This document shows positions 1 through 11,480 of a DNA stretch of 64,000 nt, one piece after another. The notes under the pieces were generated by a model, which was given only the letters and a program-made list of their open reading frames with translations, made no database searches and was not told the DNA's origin. The position numbers and the translations under genes are program-made. The stretch's first letter is position 1, and every line of letters begins with the position of its first letter. Origin of the DNA: Dichetophora obliterata (Eukaryota; Arthropoda; Insecta; Diptera; Sciomyzidae); NCBI GenBank assembly GCA_963920525.1, contig OY986438.1, positions 75,733,836 through 75,797,835 of the forward strand. Reading direction: 5' to 3'.

Positions 1-1050
1 ACGAGAAATTAAATATGCGCGCCATAGTTTGTTCCTTTTGTTGCGGAGTACACGTAGTTCCTTATTGTACCAGGGAGGACATGACGAAAAGTTTTTCTGC
101 CTGGTGAAGGGGACAGAATGTGTGAAGCAGTCGAAAATTATGTCATAGAAGTGAGCAACTGCAGTATCAACGCTTTCATAAGCATTATCGAAGAGATGTT
201 GGAAATCGATTCTACTGAATAAAATTTCTAGTTTTACAAAATCAGTTTTCCGAAAGTTAAAACTGTACGAGTGCTCGAAATGTGTATTTTTGATATCAAT
301 GTAATATGATAAGGTAAGGGATAATGGTGGATGGTACTGATCGAGTGTTGAAAGAAGATTGTTACTTGCGGAGACTACGCAGTTATCTAAATCCGAAGAA
401 AAAATTAGGTCTAGTTGTCTACCTAAATTGTTAGTAACTCCGCTCAACTGGTAAAGGCCGCAGTCTGAAATACAACTAGTAAAAAGAATTTCTTTTTCAG
501 AGGTATAATTTGAAGAAAGATAGTAGGATTCATCATCAGAGAGGACCCATTGAAGGTTGGGAAGATTAAAATCTCCCAGAAAAATAACGGTGTCAAATGG
601 ATCCATAAGGTCAAAAAGTGAATCTATTGCGTCTACTGCGAGCTGATAACCATTCACTGGTTGAGACGGGCGAATATAACAGCAAATAATGAATACATTA
701 CGTTTTGTGATGCAAGCTTTGGCACATATAAATTCAAAGTTGGCAGTGTGGGAGTTTTTTATAATGGCTGGATTGAAGCGATTGTGAATAGCGAGAAGGA
801 CACCACGACCTGAAGAGAGATAATCTTTGTTGAGACCATCGTCTCTGAAAACCACGAAATCGGACGCGAAGACCTCAGTATCCTTAAAGTCGGGCGTAAG
901 ATTGGTCTTAGTAAGGGCAAATATGTCGTAGGGAAGCTTAAGAGAATTAAGAAACACTGTAGAGATTTTGGTGCGTAAGCCTCTTACATTTTGGTAGTAA
1001 AGAGAGACAAATAATGGGCTGGGAGAAGGGTTTTGAGTAGGAGTAATAAT
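1..1050 (-). CDS. LINE-a ORF2, endonuclease domain (partial, continues past window start)
   Basis: The frame stays open for about 350 codons to the window edge. Recognisable endonuclease/exonuclease/phosphatase landmarks are YYQNVRGLRTK near the N-terminus, GRGVLLAI, the catalytic block FLGDFNLPNLQW, QLDLIFSS, and the C-terminal LDQYHPPLSL that supplies the usual His. It ends in PPWYNKELRVLRNKRNKLW, the linker found before the RT in Jockey/CR1-like LINEs. The enzyme nicks target DNA to prime reverse transcription. The frame begins inside the end of ORF1, so no start codon of its own is obvious and translation is probably coupled or by reinitiation. The RT half is not in this window. Confidence 0.85.
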   Translation of the reverse strand, partial: MITPTQNPSPSPLFVSLYYQNVRGLRTKISTVFLNSLKLPYDIFALTKTNLTPDFKDTEVFASDFVVFRDDGLNKDYLSSGRGVLLAIHNRFNPAIIKNSHTANFEFICAKACITKRNVFIICCYIRPSQPVNGYQLAVDAIDSLFDLMDPFDTVIFLGDFNLPNLQWVLSDDESYYLSSNYTSEKEILFTSCISDCGLYQLSGVTNNLGRQLDLIFSSDLDNCVVSASNNLLSTLDQYHPPLSLTLSYYIDIKNTHFEHSYSFNFRKTDFVKLEILFSRIDFQHLFDNAYESVDTAVAHFYDIIFDCFTHSVPFTRQKNFSSCPPWYNKELRVLRNKRNKLWRAYLISR

Positions 1051-1054
1051 TTGG

Positions 1055-2365
1055 TTAGGAATAATATTGTTGCTGCTCTTTACGGGACTTTTGAAGATAA
1101 GAGATATGTTTTGACCTCACATGAGTAGCATATGTGTCAAGATCTTCTTTGACTTGATGGCTCGTCAAGCCAAGTAGCTCGTGGAATCTGGTAAATAAAT
1201 GGCTTAACTCTTTGACATCGGTAGGTAGACCTTCTTGCTGAATCAAGACTTTGAGGTTTGTCTTGGTCTTGCCTTCTATACAGGTAGAGATCGGTGCTTT
1301 ATGCAAGTAAGCAAGATAAAGACGCACATTGTTGTAGACACTATTCTCTCTTAGTCGAGAAAGGGCATATCTATTCTCCGTGTCAACACAAGAGTTCATC
1401 GTAAGTTTCACTCTTGGTGGTTGAAGAGGGTCAATAAAAGATGTGGGGCTTCCAGCTTGATTAGAAGCTTCACTAGTGACTGAAACAGACGGAGATGGGT
1501 TTAAAATATGGGAATGGATGAAGTTAGGATAGAGTATGTTAGTCTCATTTTTTTCTTGCTGTTGTGTCCAAGTGAGGATTAAGATTGAATGAGACTCGTT
1601 TAGGGTGAGACGGCTGAAGAGTGTAATTTGTTCTATTTGAAATAGATTTGATCTGAGGAGTAAAACTAGGAAAGATATTAGTTTTAAGTTTCCAATTGGG
1701 GTCAGCGCTAGGACGGGAATTAGGTAATTTATTTCCGGATGGTTTGTGGACAGGATAAGGCAAATTAGGATTTTTATTAAGTAGAGTTTTCTTGGGTTAG
1801 AATACGACTTAGAAAAAGCGTTATACGTTTTTGTATTAGAAAAATTATTATTACTAGCATTATCGTTATTAGAATTTTTATTAGAGTTAGAATTGGAATA
1901 AGAATTAGGGACGTTACATGAGTTAAAATTTAACGTAGAGTTAGAGTTTGAGTGTGAATTAGATTTATAGTTGGAGTTGAAAGGAGAATAGGAGTTAGAA
2001 TTAAAATTAGAGTTAGCATTATTCCTAAGTTTACTGGTAGTTTTACTTGCATAATGATTAGACTTATTTTTAGAATTAAAATAACAAAAACTGTTCTTCT
2101 CGCTGTTAGATCTACGTGTCAACGGCTTGTCTCCAGGCTTATTCATCCATTTGGCAAATATCCACTGGCCATGCATAACACTGTCACCAGAGGAGCTGAG
2201 GAACAACCACGCATATTCTGTTGGAATATTAAGTTTAAAACTGCAAAATTTCCTGGCATTGGAAGACATCTTCTGGCAGTTAGAAATTACGATACCAAAT
2301 TTCTTTCCAAAGTAATTACGCATCCAGGATACGCTAGTTTTAACTGCTACGCCCTTAATAAACAA
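1055..2365 (-). pseudogene. LINE-a ORF1, C-terminal part (frameshifted)
   Basis: This continues ORF1 after a frame break near 2370. It begins with a globular segment (VAVKTSVSWMRNYFG, KFCSFKLNIP) that looks like the nucleic-acid-binding part of ORF1 proteins, then an Asn/Ser-rich low-complexity linker, then a tail ending in KEQQQYYS. Within about 1545-1790 the better coding frame is a different one (PYPVHKPSGNKLPNSRPSAD), so two compensating indels are present. The protein would bind element RNA and form the ribonucleoprotein. Frame breaks make this copy non-functional in ORF1. Confidence 0.7.
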
Positions 2366-2372
2366 TGTAGTT

Positions 2373-3410
2373 TTAGAGCTTTACGTCCTCTAATTTTTTG
2401 ATCCTGCTATCCCATTCGGATGACGTCCATGATGTTCCGAAATGATGGATTAATTTGCGAGGTTCAGCGACAGGATTAGCAGCTGGTTGCTCGATTGGAT
2501 TAATGAAGAGAGAGGCTAGTGGTGGAGAAAAACAAAGAGCCGATGGAGAAAGTGTAGTTGCTTCCAGGATTTCTTGAAAAATGGAAGATGCATCATGGTG
2601 GGGAGAATCTGGCAGGTTTTGAGTATGGTTTGGTGCGGAACTGACGACAGAAGTTTTTTGAGGAGAAACCAACTCAGGCATAATTTCCATTCCATTTGGT
2701 AGAGACCTGACCGCATATGATATTTCGGCAAGCTCGGCAGCTCGAAATGCGTACAAATCGTCACTTATGTCATTGACTTTGTTGTATAAACTTTGTGTGA
2801 GTGGATCTGGCTGATAAGGTGTAGGCAAAGGCTTAGTAGAAGCTGATTGCATTGCAATGTCTAAATCATTGTGTAGTGATTTGATACTTTGACGTATGTC
2901 TTGCAATGATTCAGAATTTTTCAGTTTATTAAAGTTTCCATTAATTTCATTTTTTATATCACTTATCGCGGTCTCGATGTACGAGTTTTTTTTATTGTCA
3001 TTTGCTAGTTCCGTTAATTGCTTAATGTTTCTTAATATATTTGTTACATTATCTTTAACGTTATTAGTCGAAGCCTCCAAAGTGGCACTAATGTCTTCCG
3101 ATATCTGAGTCAAGCTATCAAATTTGGCAAATTGTTTTGATGCCTTATTAAAAAATTGCTTGTTTTCAGATAACAAGCTAGCAAAAGAGTCGTTAAGGCA
3201 CTTTATTGCAAGCATTATATGAGAGGGTGAAATTTCTCTGCACTCGTCACAGAAAAACAAAAAGTTTGTTGCATATTCTTGTATGTAGTTTAGGCTTCTT
3301 TTAGATAAACCAATACAGTTATAATGAAAAAACCTAGCACAAAGCCCATTGCAATTGATTTTGGGCGAACATTTGTCCTCAGTCGTGCAATTATCTTTTC
3401 CACAAGACAT
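2373..3410 (-). pseudogene. LINE-a ORF1, N-terminal part with PHD-like zinc finger
   Basis: A 345-residue open frame that starts with a Cys/His-rich finger in the first 57 residues (C3, C8, C14, C20, C24, H29, C32, then CDEC near residue 54). This matches the PHD-type finger known from ORF1 proteins of several Jockey/CR1-group LINEs. Next comes a long polar helical stretch (roughly 75-200), probably a coiled coil for ORF1 multimerisation, and then a Pro/Ser-rich linker. It ends at a stop at 2373, after which the homologous sequence continues in another frame, so the stop follows an indel rather than being the true ORF1 end. Confidence 0.75.
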
Positions 3411-3424
3411 ATTGAAATCTTAAT

Positions 3425-3690
3425 TAATTAAACAGAGATATGTTTTTTTTTTATTATTGTAGGTCAGCAAGCGAAAGAATTAAGAAGTGGAACAGAGATA
3501 TGTATTGATTTTTTTTATTATTAATTGTATGTCGGCACACGAATGTTTACAATATTGGTTAAATGCTTACTAATGTATTTTGCCGAATTGCTGTTAATTA
3601 CTTTATGCCGGTATATTATTGTTGATTTTTATTTTTTATGGTCTTTGATTCTAGTAGGTCAGCAAACGAAAGTATTCGAAATTGGTTAAT
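3425..3690. repeat. Diverged tandem subrepeats in the LINE-a 5' region
   Basis: Three degenerate units share the phrases aacagagatatg, a T-rich run with ttattatt, and gtcagcaaacgaaag (near 3432-3481, 3491-3545 and 3620-3680). They sit between ORF1 and the octamer satellite. They may be tandem 5'UTR repeats of the LINE, which often carry its internal promoter; that role is inferred. Confidence 0.45.
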
Positions 3691-3693
3691 TGC

Positions 3694-4775
3694 TATAATA
3701 ATATAATAGTATAATAATATAATAATATAATAATATAATAATATAATAATATAATAATATAATAATATAATAATATAATAATATAATAATATAATAATAT
3801 AATAATATAATAATATAATAATATAATAATATAATAATATAATAATATAATAATATAATAATATAATAATATAATAATATAATAATATAATAATATAGTA
3901 ATATAATAATATAATAATATAATAATATAATAATATAATAATATAATAATATAATAATATAATAATATAATAATATAATAATATAATAATATAATAATAT
4001 AATATAATAATATAATAATATAATAATATAATAATATAATAATATAATAATATAATAATATAATAATATAATAATATAATAATATAATAATATAATAATA
4101 TAATAATATAATAATATAATAATATAATAATATAATAATATAATAATATAATAATATAATAATATAATAATATAATAATATAATAATATAATAATATAAT
4201 AATATAATAATATAATAATATAATAATATAATAATATAATAATATAATAATATAATAATATAATAATATAATAATATAATAATATAATAATATAATAATA
4301 TAATAATATAATAATATAATAATATAATAATATAATAATATAATAATATAATAATATAATAATATAATAATATAATAATATAATAATATAATAATATAAT
4401 AATATAATAATATAATAATATAATAATATAATAATATAATAATATAATAATATAATAATATAATAATATAATAATATAATAATATAATAATATAATAATA
4501 TAATAATATATTAATATAATAATATAGTAATATAATAATATAATAATATAATAATATAATAATATAATAATATAATAATATAATAATATAATAATATAAT
4601 AATATAATAATATAATAATATAATAATATAATAATATAATAATATAATAATATAATAATATAATAATATAATAATATAATAATATAATAATATAATAATA
4701 TAATAATATAATAATATAATAATATAATAATATAATAATATAATAATATAATAATATAATAATATAATAATATAA
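3694..4775. repeat. AT-only octamer satellite, (AATATAAT)n, about 135 copies
   Basis: An almost perfect 8-bp repeat of pure A/T runs for about 1.08 kb. Only a few irregularities are visible: a G near 3898, a phase slip near 4000, atattaatat near 4510 and another G near 4526. The array abuts the 5' region of LINE-a. Its true length in the genome is uncertain because assemblers collapse such arrays. Confidence 0.95.
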
Positions 4776-5836
4776 TTATATAATTATTGTGTGTATTTTA
4801 CTACACGCCCATTCCATGAACATAAGTTCATTTTTTTTTTTTTTTATCGCCATTCGTTAAAACGTTATTGACCTTTCAATTCTGCTAATCGCCCGAAAAC
4901 GCCAGAATTGGAATATTTTTAATTAATTGTATCTACGTCAGTTTTAATTCAATTTTTATAAATGAGGTACCGTTAGAAAGGTATTAGGAAGTAGTTTCTG
5001 GTAAAAATATATAATTTTAAAATTTTGGATGTTAAATATGAGGGTTGCCAACATATTTAAAAAAATTTATTTGCTAATTTCTCAAAAAACGCGTAATTTT
5101 TTCGATTTTTTATTTTTTAAATTTGAAGAAGAATGTTGCCTTTAAGTCAAACACAATTTTATGATGGAGCTTTTATATGTTTTTTCGCAATTTCAATTTT
5201 TGTGCACATACCTTATTATTTTAAGGCAATTTATCGCCTATAAATTTCATAACGGTAAAAATTTTTGCAAAATTTAATCTGCAAAATGGTTTGTCTTATA
5301 AGGACCAATATTTTATTCATAAGTTTTGATAACCTTACATTTGACCTTGGTAGAGAAAACTGGTAAATACCGAAAAAAAATATTTTTAATATTTTTTTAC
5401 TTTTATTTGTAAAAAGGTGAACAAAATGTTGTTTTAAGATCGCCATATTGTAGATTATTAAAGATTATCCAAAAAGTTTAAAAATCGGTCTCAAAACAAA
5501 AAGTTACGAGGAATTGATCAGCTGATATATTAAAAAATCCTCTGAAGCTGATTATCGTTGATTTTTAATCTCCCTATTATTGATGGGAATAAAACTGAGT
5601 AACTTTTGTGTGCCGGTTATAGCTTACACATTTTTAAATTTTGACATCAACTCAGTTCAACATTTCAAAAGACTCTTTTGAGAAAAACTGGTAACATATT
5701 GTTGACTCCTTTGTTATAGCCCATTCGTAAAGCTCTCTCGCGTTTGTTAATTAGTTTTCAAATGGTCTTTGAAAACTGGCTCTCATGGAATCATGGACCC
5801 GTTTTGCGTTATGCTTGGAATGGGCGTACACCTATT
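4776..5836. other. AT-rich spacer, no gene seen
   Basis: Short open frames are scattered and low-complexity. Nothing recognisable on either strand. Confidence 0.6.
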
Positions 5837-5980
5837 TTATTTTTCAATGTGGGCTACTGCTTTTTTGATTTCAAGTGGTGACTTTGAAGCAACTAGTTGC
5901 TGCACTCTTCGCCTTTGTGTTCTTGAAGAAACATTTTCGAATGATCGCTGCCGCTTTCTGCTAGTACTTGTACTTTGTTC
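5837..5980 (-). pseudogene. Isolated exon-like fragment, basic transposon-type protein
   Basis: On the minus strand a possible acceptor (ctttttag) is followed at 5980 by 47 open codons ending in a TAA at 5837-5839. The peptide is strongly basic with SRKRQRSFENVSSRT and QRRRVQQLVAS, a composition I associate with the N-terminal part of multi-exon insect transposon proteins. It runs opposite to element C, which starts 660 bp away. It could be a leftover exon of a related element. No partner exons were found, so function is unknown. Confidence 0.3.
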
Positions 5981-6158
5981 CTAAAAAGTACTGAGTATAA
6001 AAACTAAGTAATTTGCAGGTAGATAATTAAACATTGGTTTTTATAATTTAATACATGTATAATTTGGAAATGGAGAAATAAATATATACTAAATTTTCAA
6101 AATCAGTAAATCAATGAACTTATTATAAAAATATAGAATGCTTGCATTTTAATAATTA

Positions 6159-6394
6159 GGGTATTCATAAGGTGTGCTATCATGAACTGTCATATTGCCC
6201 GAAGATTTTACACTAGTTTAAACATTTTATTGTTGCCTTCCATATAAAAAAGTACTAATACATTAAAACTCTGAAAGCTATGTTTATTGAATCGTAATCA
6301 AACAGCTGTTTCTAATTTACATTTATTTATCTTGTAAATTTTAGTTGTAAAATTTTAGGACAATATGACATGATAGCACACCTTGTGAATGCCT
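6159..6394. mobile_element. Short inverted-repeat element (MITE), 236 bp
   Basis: The ends form an imperfect inverted repeat of about 35 bp (left gggtattcataaggtgtgct, right agcacaccttgtgaatgcct), flanked by TA on both sides (TTA also fits). There is no coding capacity. Its outermost bases resemble those of the element at 20296. Confidence 0.7.
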
Positions 6395-6638
6395 TAAATA
6401 TTTTTGTATATTTCTGTTTGAATTCTATGAAACAAAACCTGTAAAACTCATCATACCAACGCATATGTAAGGTATGAATATAATATTATTCAAATAAAGA
6501 CAACGATAAAATTAATAAGAGAATAAGTACTGTCGAAACTGGCTTAGTGCAGCAATCCATTTTGAGGGCTGGCAAAAAATTATTTCAGTTAGAAATTTTA
6601 AAATGATATAAATATGGTTTTTTTTTAAATATATATAT

Positions 6639-7187
6639 GGGGCGTTTCACGCCAAAACGGCAACGATTTACCCTCATGTCTCCGATTTTATTCAAATTTG
6701 GAGGGTTGATGGAATAACCAAAGCTAGGACCAAATGTAAATTTGGAGCTTTTTTGTATGCATTTTTGTTGATTTTACAGCTTAATCAATGCAAAAAAGCG
6801 GATTTATGGTTTTTTGGATATTTCAAAAACGAAACGAGCAAAAATTTTTAAAAAATGCACGTGTCGTTCTTATGGTGCCTTCATTCGAAAAAAAATTAAT
6901 TTATATTTTTTTTCGAAATATTTACCTTAAAAGTTTATAATTTTTTTTTTTTAAATAAATTAACTTTTTGAAAAAAGGGCATTTTTTAAAAATTTCAAAA
7001 AATTCACAGTAATAGCCCTAAGTCTTACGAAAATTTTAAATGCTTAACTTTTATGCGCTCTCAAATATTACAGGAGTTATGAGGTTTTTTGTAAATCCTT
7101 GCGCGCTGTACCTTATGATCTTATCCGTATTTACATGCAACGTCATTGTCAGAACCTTGCTGCAAATGGAAAAAAAACAAATGTGGA
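6639..7187 (+). repeat. Left terminal inverted repeat of element C
   Basis: It matches the reverse complement of the right arm over its whole length with scattered mismatches and small length differences in A/T runs. Homology stops after caaatgtgga, where interior sequence begins. Confidence 0.85.
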
Positions 7188-7543
7188 CCGCTAGCTTAAC
7201 TCCTTTAAAGGGCTTAGCAAACACACAAAACGATTGAACGAATATCGGCTACTATTTGACGGTTGCAAGCGATAATTTTATTGTGTGGATGCAAGCATGC
7301 GACGAATTGGTTGCAATATTGTTCGATTGAATGGTTGAAACTGCCAGCTACTCTACTGCAAACGATTAAACAGTCATTGTATCGTGTAGAAGCCATTTAC
7401 ATTCATGCAGAGCTTTGGGTTTGAAAACACTGATAACTTGAACAAGTTCAAACTTGAACAAAGCGGTGTGTTTTTCCTTCAGTGCCTTCAGTGATACGGT
7501 GTTTAATTTACAGACTCGCTAAGTGATATTCTTAAGAAAAATT

Positions 7544-10053
7544 ATGAGCACGAAAAGAAGAATGTGTTGTTATCCATTTAAGAAAGAAAACCGTACGTAT
7601 TTTTTCGTTTTTTCTGAGCCATTGGTAAGTTTTTACTTGTTTAATGAATTTTTTAAGTAGATTCGGGTACAAGTGATATAAGAAAATTTCCACTTTGCCA
7701 TCTAAAGAAATTTAAAACAGTTCACGAAGGCGCATGGATTTGCAATAAATGCAGAATAGAAGTGATAAATTATATAAAAACCGACGATTTCGAGTCATGC
7801 TCTAATTCAGATTCTGAAGAATATTGCAAAAAGGAATCAGCAAGAGCAATTATTAGTATTGCGTTAGACGCTTTAGGCGAAGAGCAAGTGGATATGAAAA
7901 AGTTTGTTAAACAAACCATACATTTTTCAATGAAACGTAAAATAATTTATACCGATTAACCGTTTTTGACAGATTTCGGAGCCTTAAGAAATATGTTGAA
8001 GAAAAGGTAGACTCTACGCAAAAAGCAATAAAACGCAAATTCGAAGATGCTACAGGCGTTGAAATTTCGACCGAGAACGACAAGAAAGCTGTTGCGTATG
8101 ATGAATTAATATCGACGTATCAACAAAAATTCCATGCGGTGGCCACTTCTAGGTAAACTTAAATTATAAATAATTCTTTTATAGACAATTTATGATTTGG
8201 TATCCAATATTTTACTTCGACTTTCTGAATAAATTGTTTGGAAAAAATATTAATTAAAATTGATCAAGTAAGGCTTTTCAAAAATCGTTTACTTTTTCAA
8301 ACAATAATTTCAGAGATGATAAATTAAGAATTTTGACATCACTGCCATCAACTATGACTGCTTCTGAAATAATTAGACAATTCGGCTGTTCAAGATACAT
8401 TGCAAATCTTGCAAAACAGTTGCGAGAAGAAAAAGGAGTTTTATCGGTATCAACAGCTAAAAACGGTCGACTGCTCTCAAATGAAACAATAAGTTTGGTG
8501 AAGGAGTATTATCGTTCTGACGAAAATTCAAGACAATTGCCGGGAATGAAAGATTATGTAATCATTAGAAACTGTGATGGCTTAAAAGAAAAAATCAAAA
8601 AAGGCTTGTTTATTGCAATTTGAAAGAATTGTACCAATGTTTTAAGCTTCTACATCCAAATATGAAAATTGGATTTATAAAATTTGCTGAATTTCGTCCC
8701 GAGGAATGTGTTCTAGCAGGAGCAAGTGGAACACACACTGTTTGTGTGTACGTGATTCATCAGAATGTCAAACTTATCATTGAAGGTTTGTTGCTTGAGA
8801 ACTTATCTTTTTAATATTTTCTTAATGTTGGCTATAACACATCAATTTGTTACAAGTAGTATTGTTCATACAGAGAATTTACAATCTGTTTCAGGTGCCG
8901 ACTTAGAACGACTTAGTGAATCTTGGGAAGTTCCTATAGCTGGGAAGAGCTCATTCAAAAAATTACTGCAATATTTAACTTGTTCAAACCCGAGCAGTAA
9001 ATGTTACGAAAGTTTATGTAATTCATGTCCTGACCAAAAAATTCTTGAGGAAAAAGTAACTGCAGCTTTCGAGATTGAGCAAGTCGAAAACGTTACTTAC
9101 AAACAATGGATTTCGACAGATAGGTAATTATTTCAAAGACATTGGCCGCTCAAGCTTATATATTTGTTATCACACCAATGCAATGAAATGAGCATGTATT
9201 GCAAAATTTCCGATTTTCTTAACTAGATGTACTCTGAAAACCTTGACGGAAAGTGTAGAAGAATTCATTCCATCGTTAATGGACAAACTAAAGAAATTAC
9301 TTCATCATGATTTTGTTGCGACTCAGCAGTCGCAGTATTTTAGGAGTTCAAAAAATAATTTGGATGTTGGCGAATTTGCTGTAACCCTTGACTTTGCAGA
9401 AAATTATGCGTTTGTCGTTCAAGACGCAGTGCAAGGTTTCCATTGGAATAACAACCAGGCAACGGTTCATCCATTTGTAATTTATTACAGAAACAATGTT
9501 ACAAAGGATATTGAACATTTATCTTATGTTGGGATATCCAACTGTCTTAACCATGAAACAATTGCAGTATACATGTTTCAACAGAAACTAATAAGGTTTC
9601 TGCATTCGAAATTTGGCGTTGTTAACAAAATAAAATATTTTTCGGACGGAGCACCACAGCAGTACAAAAACAAAAAATTTTAGAAATATATCCCTCCATA
9701 TCAATGACTTTAGTGTCGCGACTGCTCATGGTAAAGGAGCTTGTGATGGTGTCGGTGGAACTCTAAAGCGAATGGCAAGAAGATTTTCTTTGCAAAGTGG
9801 TACACGAAACAACATTTTAACAGCGGAGCAACTATTCGAATGGGCTCAGAAAAAATTAAAAAATTACACCGTTTTCTTCTGTTCGTCGGTTGATTACGAA
9901 GCAGCAGCTGAGTTCTTGAAATCAGGATTCGAGACGTGCAAAACATTTAAAGGAACACTTTTAATTCACTTTGTTTCAGTTGTAGATGATAAGACTCTAG
10001 AGGTGAAAACTTTTTCAGAAAGTTCAACGGTTAGAATACTGCAATTGCAATAA
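7544..10053 (+). pseudogene. Element C transposase, multi-exon, decayed
   Basis: Coding blocks joined by phase-matched introns: a first exon from ATG 7544 (MSTKRRMCCYPFKKE), a block of about 7658-8152, then 8314-8785, 8895-9123 and 9227-10053. The junctions 8152/8314, 8785/8895 and 9123/9227 keep frame with GT-AG ends. The last exon holds the likely catalytic region: FAVTLDFAENYAF, IKYFSDGAPQQYKN and TAHGKGACDGVGGTLKR, giving candidate acidic residues. A TAA ends the open frame near 7957, an indel in an A-run near 8600 shifts frame, and another near 9680 shifts frame, so the enzyme is dead. Stop TAA at 10051 is followed by AATAAA at 10061. Superfamily assignment is uncertain. Confidence 0.7.
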
Positions 10054-10193
10054 GTTAAATAATAAAATTTTCTATGATTAAGATTGCTGTGTTTATATTC
10101 ACTCACAAATTTTTCTGAAAGTGTAAAGTGTACATGATCCACATTTGTTTTTTTTCCATTTGCTGCAAGGTTCTGACAATGACGTTGCATGTA

Positions 10194-11480
10194 TTGGGGG
10201 TTGGAATTAATTTTAAAGGTTTTTTTTCGGGTTTTGAGCATTTATTTAGAAACAACGGTACAATGTATATTATTCAAAGTATTGTCCATCGTTAGCTACA
10301 ACATTTTCCCATCTTTCTGGCAGCATATGGATTCCGCGCCGGAAGAACGATTCGTCTTTTGAGGCAATCCACGAATCGACCCATTTTTTGGTATCCTCGT
10401 AAGAAGTGAAGCGCTGCTCAGCCAAGCCATGCGTCATCGATCTGAATAGGTGGTAGTCGGATGGGGCTATGTCTGGGCTATAAGGCGGGTGTGGTAGCAC
10501 ATCCCAATTCAGCGCCTCCAACGTTTCCTTGACGGTTCTTGCAACATGTGGCCGTGCCTTGTCATGTTGAAAAACCACTTTGTCGTGTCTTTTGGCATAT
10601 TCCGGCCGTTTAACCTTTAATGCTCGGCTCAATTGCATCAATTGTTGTTGGTAGCGTTCCCCAGTGATGGTTTCGTTAGGTTTTAGCAGCTCATAGTACA
10701 CGACACCCTTCTGATCCTACCAAATACACAGCATAAGCTTGGCGCCATGAATATTCGGCTTGGCCCTCGATGTTGATGCATGGCCGGGTGGTCCCCACGA
10801 TTTTTTTCGCTTAGGATTATCGTAATGGATCCACTTTTCATCGCCAGTGACAATACGATGCAAAAAACTCTTCCTTTTATGCCGTTGAAGCAGTTGTTCG
10901 CACATGCAAAATCGCCGTTCAACGTCTCTCGGCTTCAACTGGTACGGCACCCAATTTCCTTGCTTTTGAATCATTCCCATGGCCTTCAAGCGTTTGCCGA
11001 CCGTTGATAAGTCGACTCCCAATGATTCTGACAATTCTTGAAGGGTTTGACACGGGTCTTCACCGAGCAAAGGCTCCAATTCCTCATCTTCAAACTTTTT
11101 CGGCTGGCCCGCACGCTCTTTGTCTTCCGTATCAAAATCACCACTTTTAAACCGACGGAACCAGTACTCACAAGTAGAAATCGATGGAGCATAGTCCCCA
11201 TAAGCCTCAGTAAGCGTGCGTTGTGCTTCAACCGCTTTTTTCTTCAAATGGAAGCACAAAAGTAAACCTTCCCGCAAATTTCGTTTTGTTGGAACGAAAG
11301 TCGACATGTTCACAGAGAAAAAAATATATGTTGTTTACACTTCAGTGGAATGACACATACTGAAAAATGAAGCTTAGACAATGTGCTTTGAAATGAATAT
11401 AGTCACAGGTGTGCCCGATGCGATCTATTGATAGTTACGCCATCTCTTAGAAAACCTTTAAAACTAATTCCAACCCCCAA
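10194..11480 (-). mobile_element. Mariner (Mos1-like), 1287 bp, inserted at TA
   Basis: The 30-bp ends (ttgggggttggaattaattt at 10194 and its near-perfect complement ending at 11480) are flanked by TA at 10192-10193 and 11481-11482. The length is what is expected for Mos1-group mariners. It encodes one full-length transposase frame with a single stop. Confidence 0.95.
10270..11313 (-). pseudogene. Mariner transposase (DD34D) with one nonsense codon
   Basis: A cut-and-paste transposase that excises mariner at its inverted repeats and inserts it at TA. The 348-codon frame matches the family length of about 345 residues. Helix-turn-helix DNA-binding regions occupy residues 1-112, followed by the linker WVPYQL (121-126). 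The catalytic Asp residues are D158 (TGDEKW), D251 (FQHDKARPH) and D286 (YSPDIAPSDYH), with 34 residues between the last two. The frame is intact except for an in-frame TAG at 10717-10719 (codon 199), where mariners usually have Trp, so a single G-to-A change explains it. Translation yields a 198-residue product lacking two of the three Asp. It may be very recently inactivated. Confidence 0.95.

Larger units (their letters stand above)
1..3690 (-). mobile_element. LINE-a: non-LTR retrotransposon, 5' portion, cut by window edge
   Basis: Read on the minus strand this is, in order, a repetitive 5' region (3690-3411), an ORF1 with a PHD-like zinc finger, and the endonuclease start of ORF2. The reverse transcriptase would lie beyond base 1. 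The PHD-finger ORF1 plus apurinic-type endonuclease points to the Jockey/CR1 group of LINEs; the exact clade is not resolved. ORF1 carries frame breaks while the visible ORF2 is uninterrupted, so the copy is not ancient but is probably inactive. Confidence 0.85.

Noticed and set aside
3694..4775. CRISPR-like array
   Set aside because: No spacers; it is a continuous octamer repeat in a eukaryotic genome.
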